From: Chrysochromulina tobinii
Lineage: Eukaryota; Haptophyta; Prymnesiales; Chrysochromulinaceae
Assembly (NCBI GenBank): GCA_001275005.1
Contig: JWZX01003066.1
Location: 1 to 24,978, forward strand
Direction of reading: 5' to 3'
Length of the DNA: 24,978 nucleotides
Made by a program: the position numbers and the translations under genes. Shown here piece after piece: positions 8,586 to 17,589 of this stretch (position 1 is the stretch's first letter; the number at the start of each line of letters is the position of its first letter). The notes below the pieces were generated by a model. The model did not search any database and was not told the origin of the DNA. It worked only from the letters and a program-made list of their open reading frames with translations.

Positions 8586-10551
8586 TCAGACGAGGATCTT
8601 AACCTCCGAATCGTGATGCTTGCCGTTGGCCGATTTGGAACCGTTGGCGGCAGCGGCGCTCGCGGCGCGGCGCGTGGCCGCAGCCTTCGTCACACATCCG
8701 CAGCACTGGCTGCAGAGGGCGTCGACCCGCGACGCGATGACTAGACAAACCGAAGGACAGGATGATTCCGACGATGCCCCAGCGGCTGAGCACCGGGACC
8801 ACGTAGCCGCGGGCGAAGAAGTCGTATGTGATCGAGGCGGGCACCGAGAGCATTGCGCCAACCGCTACGAAGGTGGGGGTCGTGAGCGCGATGGCGGCGA
8901 GCAGGCACGTCTGGTACGCAGCCATCAGCAGTGCGACCAACCCGTAGCTCTTCGTAAGCTCGATCGGAGGAACCTCGAAGGGCTCGAAGCCCGAGTAGTG
9001 GAGCAGCGCAATCATGGGGCCCATCGTGACCACCGAGGCGAACCCGATGATCGCGACCACGAGCAGCGAGTCGGTGAAGGGTGTGAGCGACACGCTCACC
9101 GATGGGAAGACCTTCTTGAAGATCACCTCCTTGAACGAGTAGATGGTGGCAGAGGCGAGCACGGTGACCACGCCTTGGATGCCGCGCTCGCCGCCCGTGG
9201 GCGAGCTCGAGTCGTAGCGCGTGCCATTCGCCACGATCGAGGTCGCGATCATCGCGCCGAGCACCGCGAGCATGGAGGTGAGGGTGAGGGGCTGCTTGAG
9301 GAGGGGGATGGAGAAGACGTAGACGAGGAGCGGGTTGACGTTATAGACGGCCGTGTTGATCGAGACAGACGTGAGCGAGAGCGACGCAATCCAGGTAGCC
9401 GAGGCCGCCTGGGTGAGCACCATCATGAGCAAGCCGAGCTGCAGCGTCTTCAGCGTCGGCTTGAGAGGCCTCCGGAACGTGATCTCCGTCTGCACGCTCT
9501 CCTGGCAAGTGTGCAGCACGTACCACAATGGTAGCAAGAAGACCCAAGACGACTTGAGCACGATGGCTAGCGTGTACGGCTTGTTCCACTCGTCCGAGGC
9601 GATGTTTTGGAGCATCTCGGCGTACACCACCCAGATGAGCACCGAGGAAAAGATCAGAAGCGATCCTACGAGCGGAGCCGTGGTCGCCGGCGGCGATGCC
9701 GGAACGACGACCGCGTCAGGGGAAGCGCCTGGCGGGCGCAGCCGCCGCGCGAACATGCGCTCGTAGATGGGCATCGCCTCGGCAATCGTGTCCCGCACAT
9801 TCTGCGGCAGCTCCTCGATGCTCGGCGGCAGCGAGCGCTTTGCGCGCTTCGTGATGCCCGAGGAGGCGAGTACGTCGTCAGTCCACCCTGTCCAGGGAGA
9901 TTTGAGCTCCTCGCACGGTCCAGGCGTCCACGAGAGCATCGAGGGCTTGAATGGCAGGCCGACCGCAGCGCAATATTCCGTCATGAGGCCCTCGGGGTCC
10001 TCGAGCAGGTCGTCAGCGTCAATGATGACGACCGGAAGACAGCCCTTCTGCTGCTCAACGTGATCAAGGATGTCGCGCATCGACGTGTAGCCTGCTTCTG
10101 CTGGGTCGAAGTGCGTGTAACCCGTCTTCTCGTTGTCGATGCACGACTTGTAGTAGAGCGAGACGATGGCCTTGGCCGGGTGCCGAATGATGAATGAGTG
10201 GACAACCTTTGAGTAGTCACCGCCGAGCATGGCGTGCATACTCGGGATGCAATGCGGCGCAAAGTAGTATGTGAGGTTCTTTGAGAAGAGGTACTTCTTC
10301 CCTGATTTGAGCGGGTCGTGCCACAGCCGCTGCGCGACGCTCGAGAATGTCGCGGCGACACGCCTGTCCTCCGCGTTCCGCGATGACGCTGCCTCACTGC
10401 CCCAGTAGTGCGGCACGCCAAAGGGCTCGTGAACGACCTCGATGTCATTGTTCTCGACCATAGCCCTTTCCACAGAGGTGGAGAGCGAGCGAGGCGGCCC
10501 CCACAGCATGACACGTTTCCCCACGGGGGGCTGGCTTGGCGCGCGGCACAT
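8586..10551 (-). CDS. Sulfotransferase-DMT/EamA transporter fusion
   Basis: The single frame from the ATG at 10551 encodes two joined modules. Residues 10-275 resemble a PAPS-dependent sulfotransferase: the P-loop GPPRSLSTSVERAM at 18-31 should bind the 5'-phosphosulfate, and HSFIIRHPAKAIVSLYY at 118-134 matches the 3'-phosphate region. After a Pro/Ala linker (about 272-292), residues 293-605 hold about ten hydrophobic segments of a drug/metabolite-transporter permease, with typical stretches such as INTAVYNVNPLLVYVFSIPL. The P-loop module should be cytosolic. A product sulfated and then exported by the same polypeptide is an inference; the substrate is unknown. The original frame ends at 8599 with an unlikely Arg-rich tail. 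A +1 shift near 8749-8760 would instead give VCLVIASRVDALC and end at 8586 with SEVKILV, a more natural last helix and tail. The fusion could conceivably be two merged genes, but the frame is continuous across the linker. Confidence 0.82.
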
Positions 10552-10878
10552 CTCCTACTGCGAGCGCGTGTATCGTGTCTCGCGAGAAGCGTGCATCATC
10601 ACAATTCTCGCGGGTGATCGCTAGGATTTCCGCAAACCGGGAGAGTCCGGTACCGGTAAAAAGACACCGGGTTAGTCCCGGGGGGAGCGGGTACATTGTA
10701 CCGTACCGGGTACAGTACAGTACAGATACTTTATGATACATGGTGCATGATGGTCTTGGTACTGTACAGATAGCTCTCGTCTCGAATCCGATCTCTCTCC
10801 GCACTCCGGTCTCCGCGGACACGCTCAGCGTCGGACGCTCACATCCATCAATCGGCGCTACGGCCTACGCCGGCGCCT
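10552..10878. promoter_or_regulatory. Upstream region of the sulfotransferase-transporter gene
   Basis: These 327 bases lie between the ATG of the fusion gene and the stop of the next leftward gene. They contain copy B of the dispersed element about 100 bases from the ATG, and a short tract of ACAGT repeats near 10713-10728. No TATA box is evident. Confidence 0.45.
10648..10690 (+). repeat. Dispersed ACCGGT element, copy B
   Basis: The identical 20-base core lies at 10652-10671, again preceded by CGGT. The downstream part differs: GTTAGTCCCGGGGGGAGCGGG replaces the GGAGCCGGGACACAC block of copies A and C. Confidence 0.8.
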
Positions 10879-13296
10879 CTATAACTGGCCAGGGCGAAGG
10901 AGATAAAGTACGGGCAAAGGGTCGACCTGGTGTGGCTCCGGCGCGGCATGGCTTGAGTACGCACTTGAGCTCCCAACGGCATGCCGAGCAGCCTCCTTCT
11001 CTGCCTTGCGCGTCTGCTCCTTCTCCTTACGCGCGCGCCGCTCGTGCTGCTTGCGCGCCTGCGCCTGCAGTCCGCGTGTCAGTTGCGCACCGACATCACC
11101 CGTCAGCCTCTCGCCCTCAGGCTGAAAGCCCACGCCAGCGGCCAATGCGGCATCGGTCTCTGAAACAGCGGCGGCGGCCGGCGCGGCGGCGCCAGCAGCG
11201 CCCCCGCCCGGAGCGCCCCCGCCCGGCCCACCCTCCTCTTGACCCTCCTCTCGTGGCACTGGCAGCGGCGACTCAGACGGTGGAGATGGAGGGCGACGAT
11301 GAGAGTCCTCAACCAGATACACAAGTTGCGAACGAGAACGTTTGAAGCGGTGTTCGAGCAGCTGCAGGTCGAACTGGGCGCGGTCGCGAGAGACTCGAAT
11401 GTTGTCGCCCAGGCGGCGCTGGCGGCGCTGGCGACGATAGCAGCACGCCAGCAAGAGCCCCAAAACAAGTGCCAGGGTGGAGGTGACGATTGCCACTACG
11501 ACTGGTAGTGATGGATACCAGGGCAGCATCTGTGCCGGCGCTGGTGGCGGCCAGGGCGGAGGCGGCATTGGAAGGTCTGGAGGTGGGATGAGCAAAGCAG
11601 CAAAGCAACTTGCATCATTCCCAAGGCTTGTGAGTGTCCTCGAGCCGAACGATGCGATGCCCTGAAAATCACCGGTAACGAGAGCGCCTCCCGCGCCGTT
11701 GTATGCAACTCCAAAGCCTCGGGCGTTGTATGTGGCGCTCGCCTGGACAGTCCAGTGGATGTCGCCCGCCGCCGTCACGTGCATCACGAAAGCGTCGGAG
11801 TAACCCGAGCTTGTGAGCGATGTCAAGCTGAAGGATGCATTGTCGCTGAAGGAGCCCGTCACAAAAGCACCGCACGCGCCATCGTGCGCGATGCCGGCGC
11901 CATAGTCGCCAGACGTACCGCCCGCCTGTATGACCCAGTCGACGTCGCCCGACGCCGTTACGTGCATCACGAAAGCGTCGGAACTGCCTTGGCTTGTGAG
12001 CGACGTCGAGCCGAACGATGCCGTGCCGCCGAAATAGCCCGTTACGAGAGCACCGCCCACGCCATCGTCCGCTACGCCTTCGGCTGAGTCGAACAACTCG
12101 CCGCCCGCTTGGACGGCCCAGTCGATGGCGCCCGATGCCGTCACGTGCATCACGAAAGCGTCGTATTTGCCTCGAAATGTGAGCGATGTCGAGCCAAACG
12201 ATGCCTTGCCGCTGAAGTAGCCTGTCACGAGAGCACCTCCCGCGCCGTCATGTGCTATTCCGCTGCCTCGGACATCGGGGATGCCCGGAGACTGAAAAGA
12301 AGAGGGCGTGTCGTCGCCCGCCTGGACGGCCCAGTCGATGGTGCCTGATGCCCTCACGTGCATGACGAAAGCGTCGAACCCATTAGGGCTTATGAGAAGC
12401 GTGGAGCCGAACCGCGTGTGGCCCCTGAAGGAGCCCGTCACGAGAGCACCGCCAACGCCATCGTTCGAGACACCAGTGCCTTGGCTCCCAAATGACTCGC
12501 TGCCCGCTTGGACGACCCAGTCGATGGCGCCCGACGCCGTCACATGCATCACAAAAGCATCGAAAGTGGCGTTGCTTGTGAGAGACGTCGTGCCAAACAA
12601 TGCTTCGTCTGTGAAGTGACCCGTCACGAGAGCACCGCCCGCGCCATCATCGGCGATGCTGGAGCCTTGATCGTCAGACGTACCCCCCACATTGATGACC
12701 CAGCCGATGGCGCCTGATGCTGTCACGTGAATTACGAAAGCATCGGAACTGCCTCGGCTTGTGAGGGACCGCGTGCCGAACAATGCTGTGCCGCTGAAGC
12801 TACCCGTCACGAGAGCACCGCCCCCGCCATCGTACGCGATGCTGAAGGCACGGATCAGGCCTGTACCGCTCGCCTGAACGGCCCAGGTGTGGTACGAGGT
12901 GACGGTGGTGGCAGAAATGTTGAGGGCGGCCTCGGCGGCGGCGGCGGCGGTGGCGGAGATGGTCGGGTCGGAAAGGGTAGCGGCGGCGGCGGCGGCGGGA
13001 ATGGTGGGGGTGGGCAGGGTGGAGGCGACGGCGGTGACGGAGATGGCGGGGGCGGCCTTGGTGTGATACGAGGTGATGAGCGGATCCCACTCGTCGATGC
13101 TGTCGGAGCGCCCTCCGGCGCTCGTCTGCATCACGAACGCCTCCTCGAGCTGCTGCTGCGAGGCCGTGGAGTGCACTGCCTGGCGGTCTGCTCCCTGGGC
13201 GGCGGTGTCGAGCTGCGCACGCAGAGTGGCTGGGTCTCCGAGGCCGCTGAGTGTGATCGGGCGCGGAAGCGCGGCAAGGCTGCTGTCCGGTGACAT
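10879..13296 (-). CDS. Membrane protein with seven SBBP-like propeller repeats
   Basis: From the ATG at 13296 the predicted protein has 805 residues. Between about 12895 and 11590 there are seven repeats of about 60 residues, each built as (I/V)xW.(V/I)QAGG, (D/Y)DG.GGALVTG.F, a variable short stretch, FGS.SLTS and DAFVMHVTASG. Seven units suggest one complete seven-bladed beta-propeller of the SBBP/beta-propeller-repeat kind. A Pro-rich stretch follows, then one membrane span (VVVAIVTSTLALVLGLLLACC), a basic stop-transfer patch and a long cytoplasmic tail with Gly/Ala-rich and Lys/Arg/Glu helical parts. The propeller would be extracellular or lumenal. No signal peptide is visible. The frame stays open upstream to about 13442 without another ATG, so a 5' exon carrying the signal may be missing. 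An Ala/Thr-rich low-complexity segment (12900-13070) precedes the first blade. Confidence 0.8.
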   Translation of the reverse strand: MSPDSSLAALPRPITLSGLGDPATLRAQLDTAAQGADRQAVHSTASQQQLEEAFVMQTSAGGRSDSIDEWDPLITSYHTKAAPAISVTAVASTLPTPTIPAAAAAATLSDPTISATAAAAAEAALNISATTVTSYHTWAVQASGTGLIRAFSIAYDGGGGALVTGSFSGTALFGTRSLTSRGSSDAFVIHVTASGAIGWVINVGGTSDDQGSSIADDGAGGALVTGHFTDEALFGTTSLTSNATFDAFVMHVTASGAIDWVVQAGSESFGSQGTGVSNDGVGGALVTGSFRGHTRFGSTLLISPNGFDAFVMHVRASGTIDWAVQAGDDTPSSFQSPGIPDVRGSGIAHDGAGGALVTGYFSGKASFGSTSLTFRGKYDAFVMHVTASGAIDWAVQAGGELFDSAEGVADDGVGGALVTGYFGGTASFGSTSLTSQGSSDAFVMHVTASGDVDWVIQAGGTSGDYGAGIAHDGACGAFVTGSFSDNASFSLTSLTSSGYSDAFVMHVTAAGDIHWTVQASATYNARGFGVAYNGAGGALVTGDFQGIASFGSRTLTSLGNDASCFAALLIPPPDLPMPPPPWPPPAPAQMLPWYPSLPVVVAIVTSTLALVLGLLLACCYRRQRRQRRLGDNIRVSRDRAQFDLQLLEHRFKRSRSQLVYLVEDSHRRPPSPPSESPLPVPREEGQEEGGPGGGAPGGGAAGAAAPAAAAVSETDAALAAGVGFQPEGERLTGDVGAQLTRGLQAQARKQHERRARKEKEQTRKAEKEAARHAVGSSSAYSSHAAPEPHQVDPLPVLYLLRPGQL
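11590..12900 (-). repeat. Tandem coding repeats of about 183 bp (seven copies)
   Basis: The propeller blades are visible in the DNA as repeated blocks. The motif ACGTGCATCACGAAAGCG or a close variant recurs near 11776, 11959, 12141, 12353, 12539 and 12721, mostly 180-186 bases apart, with one longer spacing where a blade carries an insertion. The close DNA similarity points to recent duplication or gene conversion among blades. Confidence 0.85.
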
Positions 13297-13428
13297 GCTG
13301 AAAGAGGCGTAGAGCCCTGCGGCGGCGACGTCCTCGAGGTGGAGCGTGCGCCCCCTGAGTTGTTCCCCTGAGAGAGGTCTCCTTCCTTCCTCGTGAGGAT
13401 GTGCTTCCGTGTCCGCGCGGACCTTCAC

Positions 13429-14032
13429 AGAGTTATCACAGAGTCATTGCCACAAAAAGAACCGTTGTCTGTTGTTTATGTAGTAACTTGAACTTGAACT
13501 TGAGAACCGGAGGTAGCCGGGATACACACGGGACACACGACACCTTCACGATACCGTTACGGAACGGCGGTCGCCCCGGGCGCGTCGAAGCGAATGTACA
13601 TTTGCTGTATGATTCGAGTATTCGACACACACAGCCAATGTTGGTTCTAATTCGACACGTGGCTGATACGCGCTGACTCATTTTTCGTGAAACGTCAACT
13701 TTATACGATTTTTAGAGCGTATTTAAGTGTTTCAGGAATCTGCGAATCTCACGTCCGAACATCGGCTTTCGACAACAATAAGCAAGCAGCCCGCGGGCCA
13801 CAGATCCACAGGCCCGCCTTCACAGGTTGATCAATTGATCAGGTTATGATCAGGTCAGCCCGGTCGAGCAGCCGCAGGCAAATAAGGGCTTGAGGGTTAA
13901 GCTTCATGAGGTTAGCTTGTTAGCTTGTTGAGGGCATCTTCCAGCATGGATTTTACATGGATTTGTCGCCGGGTGCCGCGCCCACTGCCCAGGTCGATCA
14001 CGGCCAGCAGGGCGGCGTCGCAGAGGCTGCGG
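13429..14032. other. Intergenic region with degenerate element and palindrome
   Basis: About 600 bases between two leftward genes. The right part is AT-richer than its surroundings. It holds a GAACTT triplet repeat near 13488-13502, a partial dispersed element near 13504-13545 and the palindrome TGATCAATTGATCA at 13828-13841. A very short open frame (ATG ACT CTG stop) lies just upstream of the propeller gene. No gene is recognised. Confidence 0.5.
13504..13545 (+). repeat. Degenerate dispersed element, copy D
   Basis: GAACCGGAGGTAGCCGGG followed by ATACACACGGGACACACGAC matches the right half (AGCCGGGACACACACGGGACACAC) of copies A and C, but lacks the ACCGGTAAAAAGACACC left half. It lies upstream of the propeller gene. 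Confidence 0.6.
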
Positions 14033-15313
14033 CTACGTCAGATGTGCTTGCACCTTGCTTGCTTCGACACTCCCTGTTATAGCCCTTGGTGCCCCCGCCC
14101 CGCCGCCGTGCTCAGCCTGAAGCTTGGCGAGGACCTCATCCATGCTGCAGATCGCCTTGATAATCCCTCCGCGAAAATGCGCCGTGCCGTACGACGGCGG
14201 CACGGCGGTGCGCTCATTCCAGGGCGCGTGGCGCAGGGGGCGGCCGGCCGCCATGCACGGCACTCGTTTGAATCTCTCCAGAGTCGCAAAGCGCAGTGAC
14301 GGGCCCCAAGGGCTGAAGACTAGCCGATCGTACTGGTGGATCACTGCGACAGGCGCTCCGGTATCGCGCCGTCGGAGGCTGCCTTCCGCGAACGTGATCG
14401 GCCATCCTGTATTTATAACTGAATGGTTCTTATCTCCTCCAGCCCGCCTCCGGCCAGGAGCCGCGTACGTGATCGGCCATGTTCCGGCATGATCCCCCCC
14501 TTGCACCCCTCCTCCGTCCAGTACCGGTAGCTTTCGCACGTGCATTTTGTAGGCGCTTAGGCTGATGACATTACCGGCGCCCGGGAGCTGCAGAGTGATG
14601 TGCACAGCCCCAAGGAGTTTGCGCTGCGATGGCGCGTGGATCAGCGCGTTGAGCACGCCTTGGTCGATGCCATCGCGTGCCTCGCGGCATGTCGTGTGCG
14701 CATACCCATGCGCGAGCGCAGAAAACGCCGCCGCATTGCCGAAGAGGACGCCAGAGCACACGATCGGCTTCTTTCGCATCGCCTTGAGCTCCCTCGAGCC
14801 TCTGCCGTAGCAGACGCTCACCCAGTTGGCGTTGACCACGTCGGTGGCCACATCCGTATTGGCATGCTCGATCGAGCCGACAAGCCATCCTCTAGTTCCG
14901 TTTGGAGCCGCCTGCAGCGTGGCGAACGGATCAGCCTGGAAATAAACGTCGCGAAAGTCGGTGGCGAAGCAAGCATCATACCGAGACTGGCATAGATCTG
15001 GGTAGATTGCGAATCGCTGGAACTGCGGGTGCATGAGCCCGTGCGAGGCGCTTGAGTTGGCCATGTTGATCATCGCGCGGGGTAGCAAGGAGACATTGTG
15101 CGCCTCACAAAACTTTCGAGCGACCGACGGGACGCGCTCGCCTACAACCAAGACGACGTCCCCCGCATAGCCGCTCGCTCGCAAGGTGCCCACAAAGATG
15201 TAAAACAACTCCGGGTCTTGGTAGCCGATTGCAAAGGACATGACTAAAGTTGCGACATAGTTGCCGACGATTGGCATTGCGAGTTCTAGCGCCACGTCCG
15301 GCATCGCATGCAT
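14033..15313 (-). CDS. GT-A type glycosyltransferase, algal HQYDR family
   Basis: The predicted protein has 426 residues and starts at the ATG at 15313. It reads as a nucleotide-sugar transferase. VATLVMSFAIGYQ and GTLRASGYAGDVVLVV fit the first Rossmann strands. DACFATDFRDVYFQADPF carries the acidic TDxRD motif, the DxD-like metal site. VCSGVLFGN, GIDQGVLNALI and VAVIHQYDRL are late motifs that recur together in algal glycosyltransferases of unknown acceptor. The protein probably works in the secretory pathway, yet no clear signal anchor precedes the domain, so an upstream exon may be missing. The 40 C-terminal residues are unlike a known domain. Donor and acceptor cannot be told from sequence. 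Confidence 0.75.
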   Translation of the reverse strand: MHAMPDVALELAMPIVGNYVATLVMSFAIGYQDPELFYIFVGTLRASGYAGDVVLVVGERVPSVARKFCEAHNVSLLPRAMINMANSSASHGLMHPQFQRFAIYPDLCQSRYDACFATDFRDVYFQADPFATLQAAPNGTRGWLVGSIEHANTDVATDVVNANWVSVCYGRGSRELKAMRKKPIVCSGVLFGNAAAFSALAHGYAHTTCREARDGIDQGVLNALIHAPSQRKLLGAVHITLQLPGAGNVISLSAYKMHVRKLPVLDGGGVQGGDHAGTWPITYAAPGRRRAGGDKNHSVINTGWPITFAEGSLRRRDTGAPVAVIHQYDRLVFSPWGPSLRFATLERFKRVPCMAAGRPLRHAPWNERTAVPPSYGTAHFRGGIIKAICSMDEVLAKLQAEHGGGAGAPRAITGSVEASKVQAHLT

Positions 15314-15805
15314 GAAAAGGACTACTGACGAATCTAGTGGTTGTGCAGTGATTTTACGTGCATCAACCGCAAACTTTGGAATCCATGCGGTGTTGCATGC
15401 AACTGGCCAGATAGGCTATCGCCGTATAAAAGCATGAGATCCGAAACACGCTGTGACTTACACGCATCGCGACACGTTTGCAGGCATCGGCATCAATTCG
15501 GCGCGCAGTCCCGTGCGGCGCCCTGCGTGTGGCAGCTCCGGGCTCACGGGCTGTGCGGCAACACAGGCGAAGACGCGGGGCTCGGACACTCGTCATCTCT
15601 CATGCGGTCATTATGGTATGGCTGCGGCCATCATGGTATGGTCTCCCGGATCCACGTTTGTTTACAATCTCATGGGGATCACGCCATGCAGGCTGTCGTT
15701 GGCCAGGAGAGTCGCGGTCTCGTCGCCGTACCTCCTGGGCAGCACAAAGCCCCGTGCGCCTGCTTCCATTTCAGCACGAGAGGTGCACTTGGCCAATGAA
15801 GCGTA
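15314..15805. other. Intergenic region, no gene recognised
   Basis: About 490 bases between the F-box gene stop and the glycosyltransferase start. It contains a direct repeat, ATTATGGTATGG and ATCATGGTATGG, near 15610-15640. Open frames here look non-coding. Confidence 0.45.
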
Positions 15806-17302
15806 TCAGGTTGAGCTCCTGGACCTCAGGTAGCAGACATCTGGCACGTGGAGGATCGCACCCGGGTCCTGGTCGATTACGTTAGCGCAGATGAGTCCCC
15901 TCGAGTGCGTCGAGAGGCAGAGCAGCGAGCCGCCCGAGCCGTCGCGGATGGTGTTGCCCTTGACCGTCGAGGCACCGCCGTGTCCAATCGCGACTCCCGC
16001 CATCTGGTTGGCGTAAATGTCGTTGTCGACGACAGATCCCTTCCCCTGTTCGCACACGAGCACCCCCGAATCGAAGCCGTCGAAGATGCGGTTGCGCGAG
16101 ACGAAGGGCGAACCCTCGCGCAAGATCGCCACGCCCGCGCGCAGGTTGGCAAAGATGTCGTTCTCCTCGATGCGCCCGCGCCCTTTCTCAGACACGAGCA
16201 CGCCCGCATCCTTGCCGGCGTGGATGCGGTTGAGGCGTACGACGGGGTTGGCTCCTGAGAGGATGGCGACGCCGGCGCGCGAGTTGCCCACGACGTCGTT
16301 GTCTTCGATGAGTCCGCGCGCGTGGTCGCATACGAGGATGCCCACGCCCTTGCCGTTGCTCACCATGTTGTGCAGAATGTAGCCGCATGAGTCCATACCC
16401 TTGATGACGATGCAGTGGCCCGCCGCGGAGGTTACGTGGCAATCCTCGAGCACGAGCACGGCGCCGCCCTCGCAGCGCACGGCGCCAGACATGGGCGCTC
16501 CCTCTGACAACGACTGCTGCTCGATGGTCAGCTTGGCCACGCGGCACGCGACGCGGCTGCTCGTCACCGCGACCACCGGCCCATCGACGGCAATGATCGT
16601 CACCGCGCCGATGGGCCCCATCCCGATGATGTCGATGGGCTTGTCGATGTCAAGGCGCTCGCGGTAAGTGCCCGGTGCAATGAGCACCGTGTCCTGCGGC
16701 TTGGCGCATGCGATCGCCGCACGGATCGAAGAGAAGCACTCTGGAATGGACGGGTCGACAATGTGCACGTCCGTGTGCAACTGTGTGCCGGTGAGTGCGC
16801 CCGGGAACATCATCTGCGCGAGCCGGCGCAGCTTCTTCCGGGCGGGCGGCACTACACAGCGCGCGAGCACGCTCGTTGGCTGCGGATCGTGCGGCCGGAG
16901 CGAGAGCAGTGGCATCGTCGCGTCGCCTTCAGCCGAGGAGCCGCTGTTGGTCTCGTTGGCAGTAGAGAGGCCGGTCTCGCTGGCGGTAGAGAGGCCGCGT
17001 TGCCTCCAGCTGCGTGACCAATCCTCACGGCGCACGAGCTCAGCCTTCCAGCACAGCGGTGTTGCGAGCGCCGGGCTACGGCGCGATGCCAGGAAGACAC
17101 GACGCCATGCGACGTCATCCACGATGAAAGAGCGCGTGGTGCGCGAGCACTGCTCGAGACGGCAGAGCTCGCGCGCGCCCAGTGCCGCCTGCATGATGAT
17201 GTTATGGATCAGATCGTGCGGGAGTGCGTGCAATTCGAAGCCCGCGATCGGCTGAAAAGGCGACGCGTCCATCGGAGTGGTTGATGAGGTTCCCGGTTGC
17301 AT
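15806..17302 (-). CDS. F-box protein with right-handed parallel beta-helix (FBXO11-like architecture)
   Basis: The predicted protein has 498 residues from the ATG at 17302. An F-box-like segment spans about residues 24-72 (LHALPHDLIHNIIMQAAL, then LCRLEQCSRTTRSFIVDDVAWRRVFL), which would recruit Skp1 of an SCF ubiquitin ligase. A Ser/Thr-rich linker follows. From about residue 190 to 490 there are many beta-helix (PbH1) turns, for example GVGILVCDHARGLIEDNDVV, AGVAILSGANPVVRLNRIHA, DAGVLVSEKGRGRIEENDIF and AGVAILREGSPFVSRNRIFD. This order (F-box, then CASH/beta-helix) is that of FBXO11-type substrate receptors. The target is unknown. Regular blades and no internal stop argue for a functional gene. 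Confidence 0.88.
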   Translation of the reverse strand: MQPGTSSTTPMDASPFQPIAGFELHALPHDLIHNIIMQAALGARELCRLEQCSRTTRSFIVDDVAWRRVFLASRRSPALATPLCWKAELVRREDWSRSWRQRGLSTASETGLSTANETNSGSSAEGDATMPLLSLRPHDPQPTSVLARCVVPPARKKLRRLAQMMFPGALTGTQLHTDVHIVDPSIPECFSSIRAAIACAKPQDTVLIAPGTYRERLDIDKPIDIIGMGPIGAVTIIAVDGPVVAVTSSRVACRVAKLTIEQQSLSEGAPMSGAVRCEGGAVLVLEDCHVTSAAGHCIVIKGMDSCGYILHNMVSNGKGVGILVCDHARGLIEDNDVVGNSRAGVAILSGANPVVRLNRIHAGKDAGVLVSEKGRGRIEENDIFANLRAGVAILREGSPFVSRNRIFDGFDSGVLVCEQGKGSVVDNDIYANQMAGVAIGHGGASTVKGNTIRDGSGGSLLCLSTHSRGLICANVIDQDPGAILHVPDVCYLRSRSST

Positions 17303-17589
17303 GGGGGAATCTTGCCACAAATAATCGACCCATCATCAAACGGCGTCAACAACGAATCAAGTGAATCAAGCCCTTTTCGAGCCGAAGTCACGAAACTTGG
17401 TGAAACTGAGTCTTGCGTTTCATTAAAAGAGGGGCACGACGGAAGTCGTCGCGCTCACAAATTGTACCGTACATCCGTACTCAACTGACAATTCCCATGC
17501 ACCGAACAACCCAATCGTGTTGTAGAACAACGGGGCCGCATCCTCAATTCCATGATTCCGAGAGAAGGTGCCCCTAAAAGTACTAGGAT
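17303..17589. other. Short intergenic region
   Basis: About 290 bases, AT-richer than the flanks, between the ABC ATPase stop and the F-box gene start. It should hold the F-box gene promoter. No defined element is seen. Confidence 0.4.

Noticed and set aside
8620-9534. Long open frame antisense to the transporter, rich in Arg, Glu and His.
   Set aside because: Composition is that of GC-rich antisense; the other strand encodes clear domains.
12900-13073. Low-complexity segment before the first propeller blade as an intron flanked by direct repeats.
   Set aside because: No GT-AG borders fit the repeated ends and the segment is open in frame.
13828-13841. Palindrome TGATCAATTGATCA as a transcription-factor operator.
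   Set aside because: A single 14-base palindrome in an AT-rich intergenic stretch of a eukaryote is not enough to claim a binding site.
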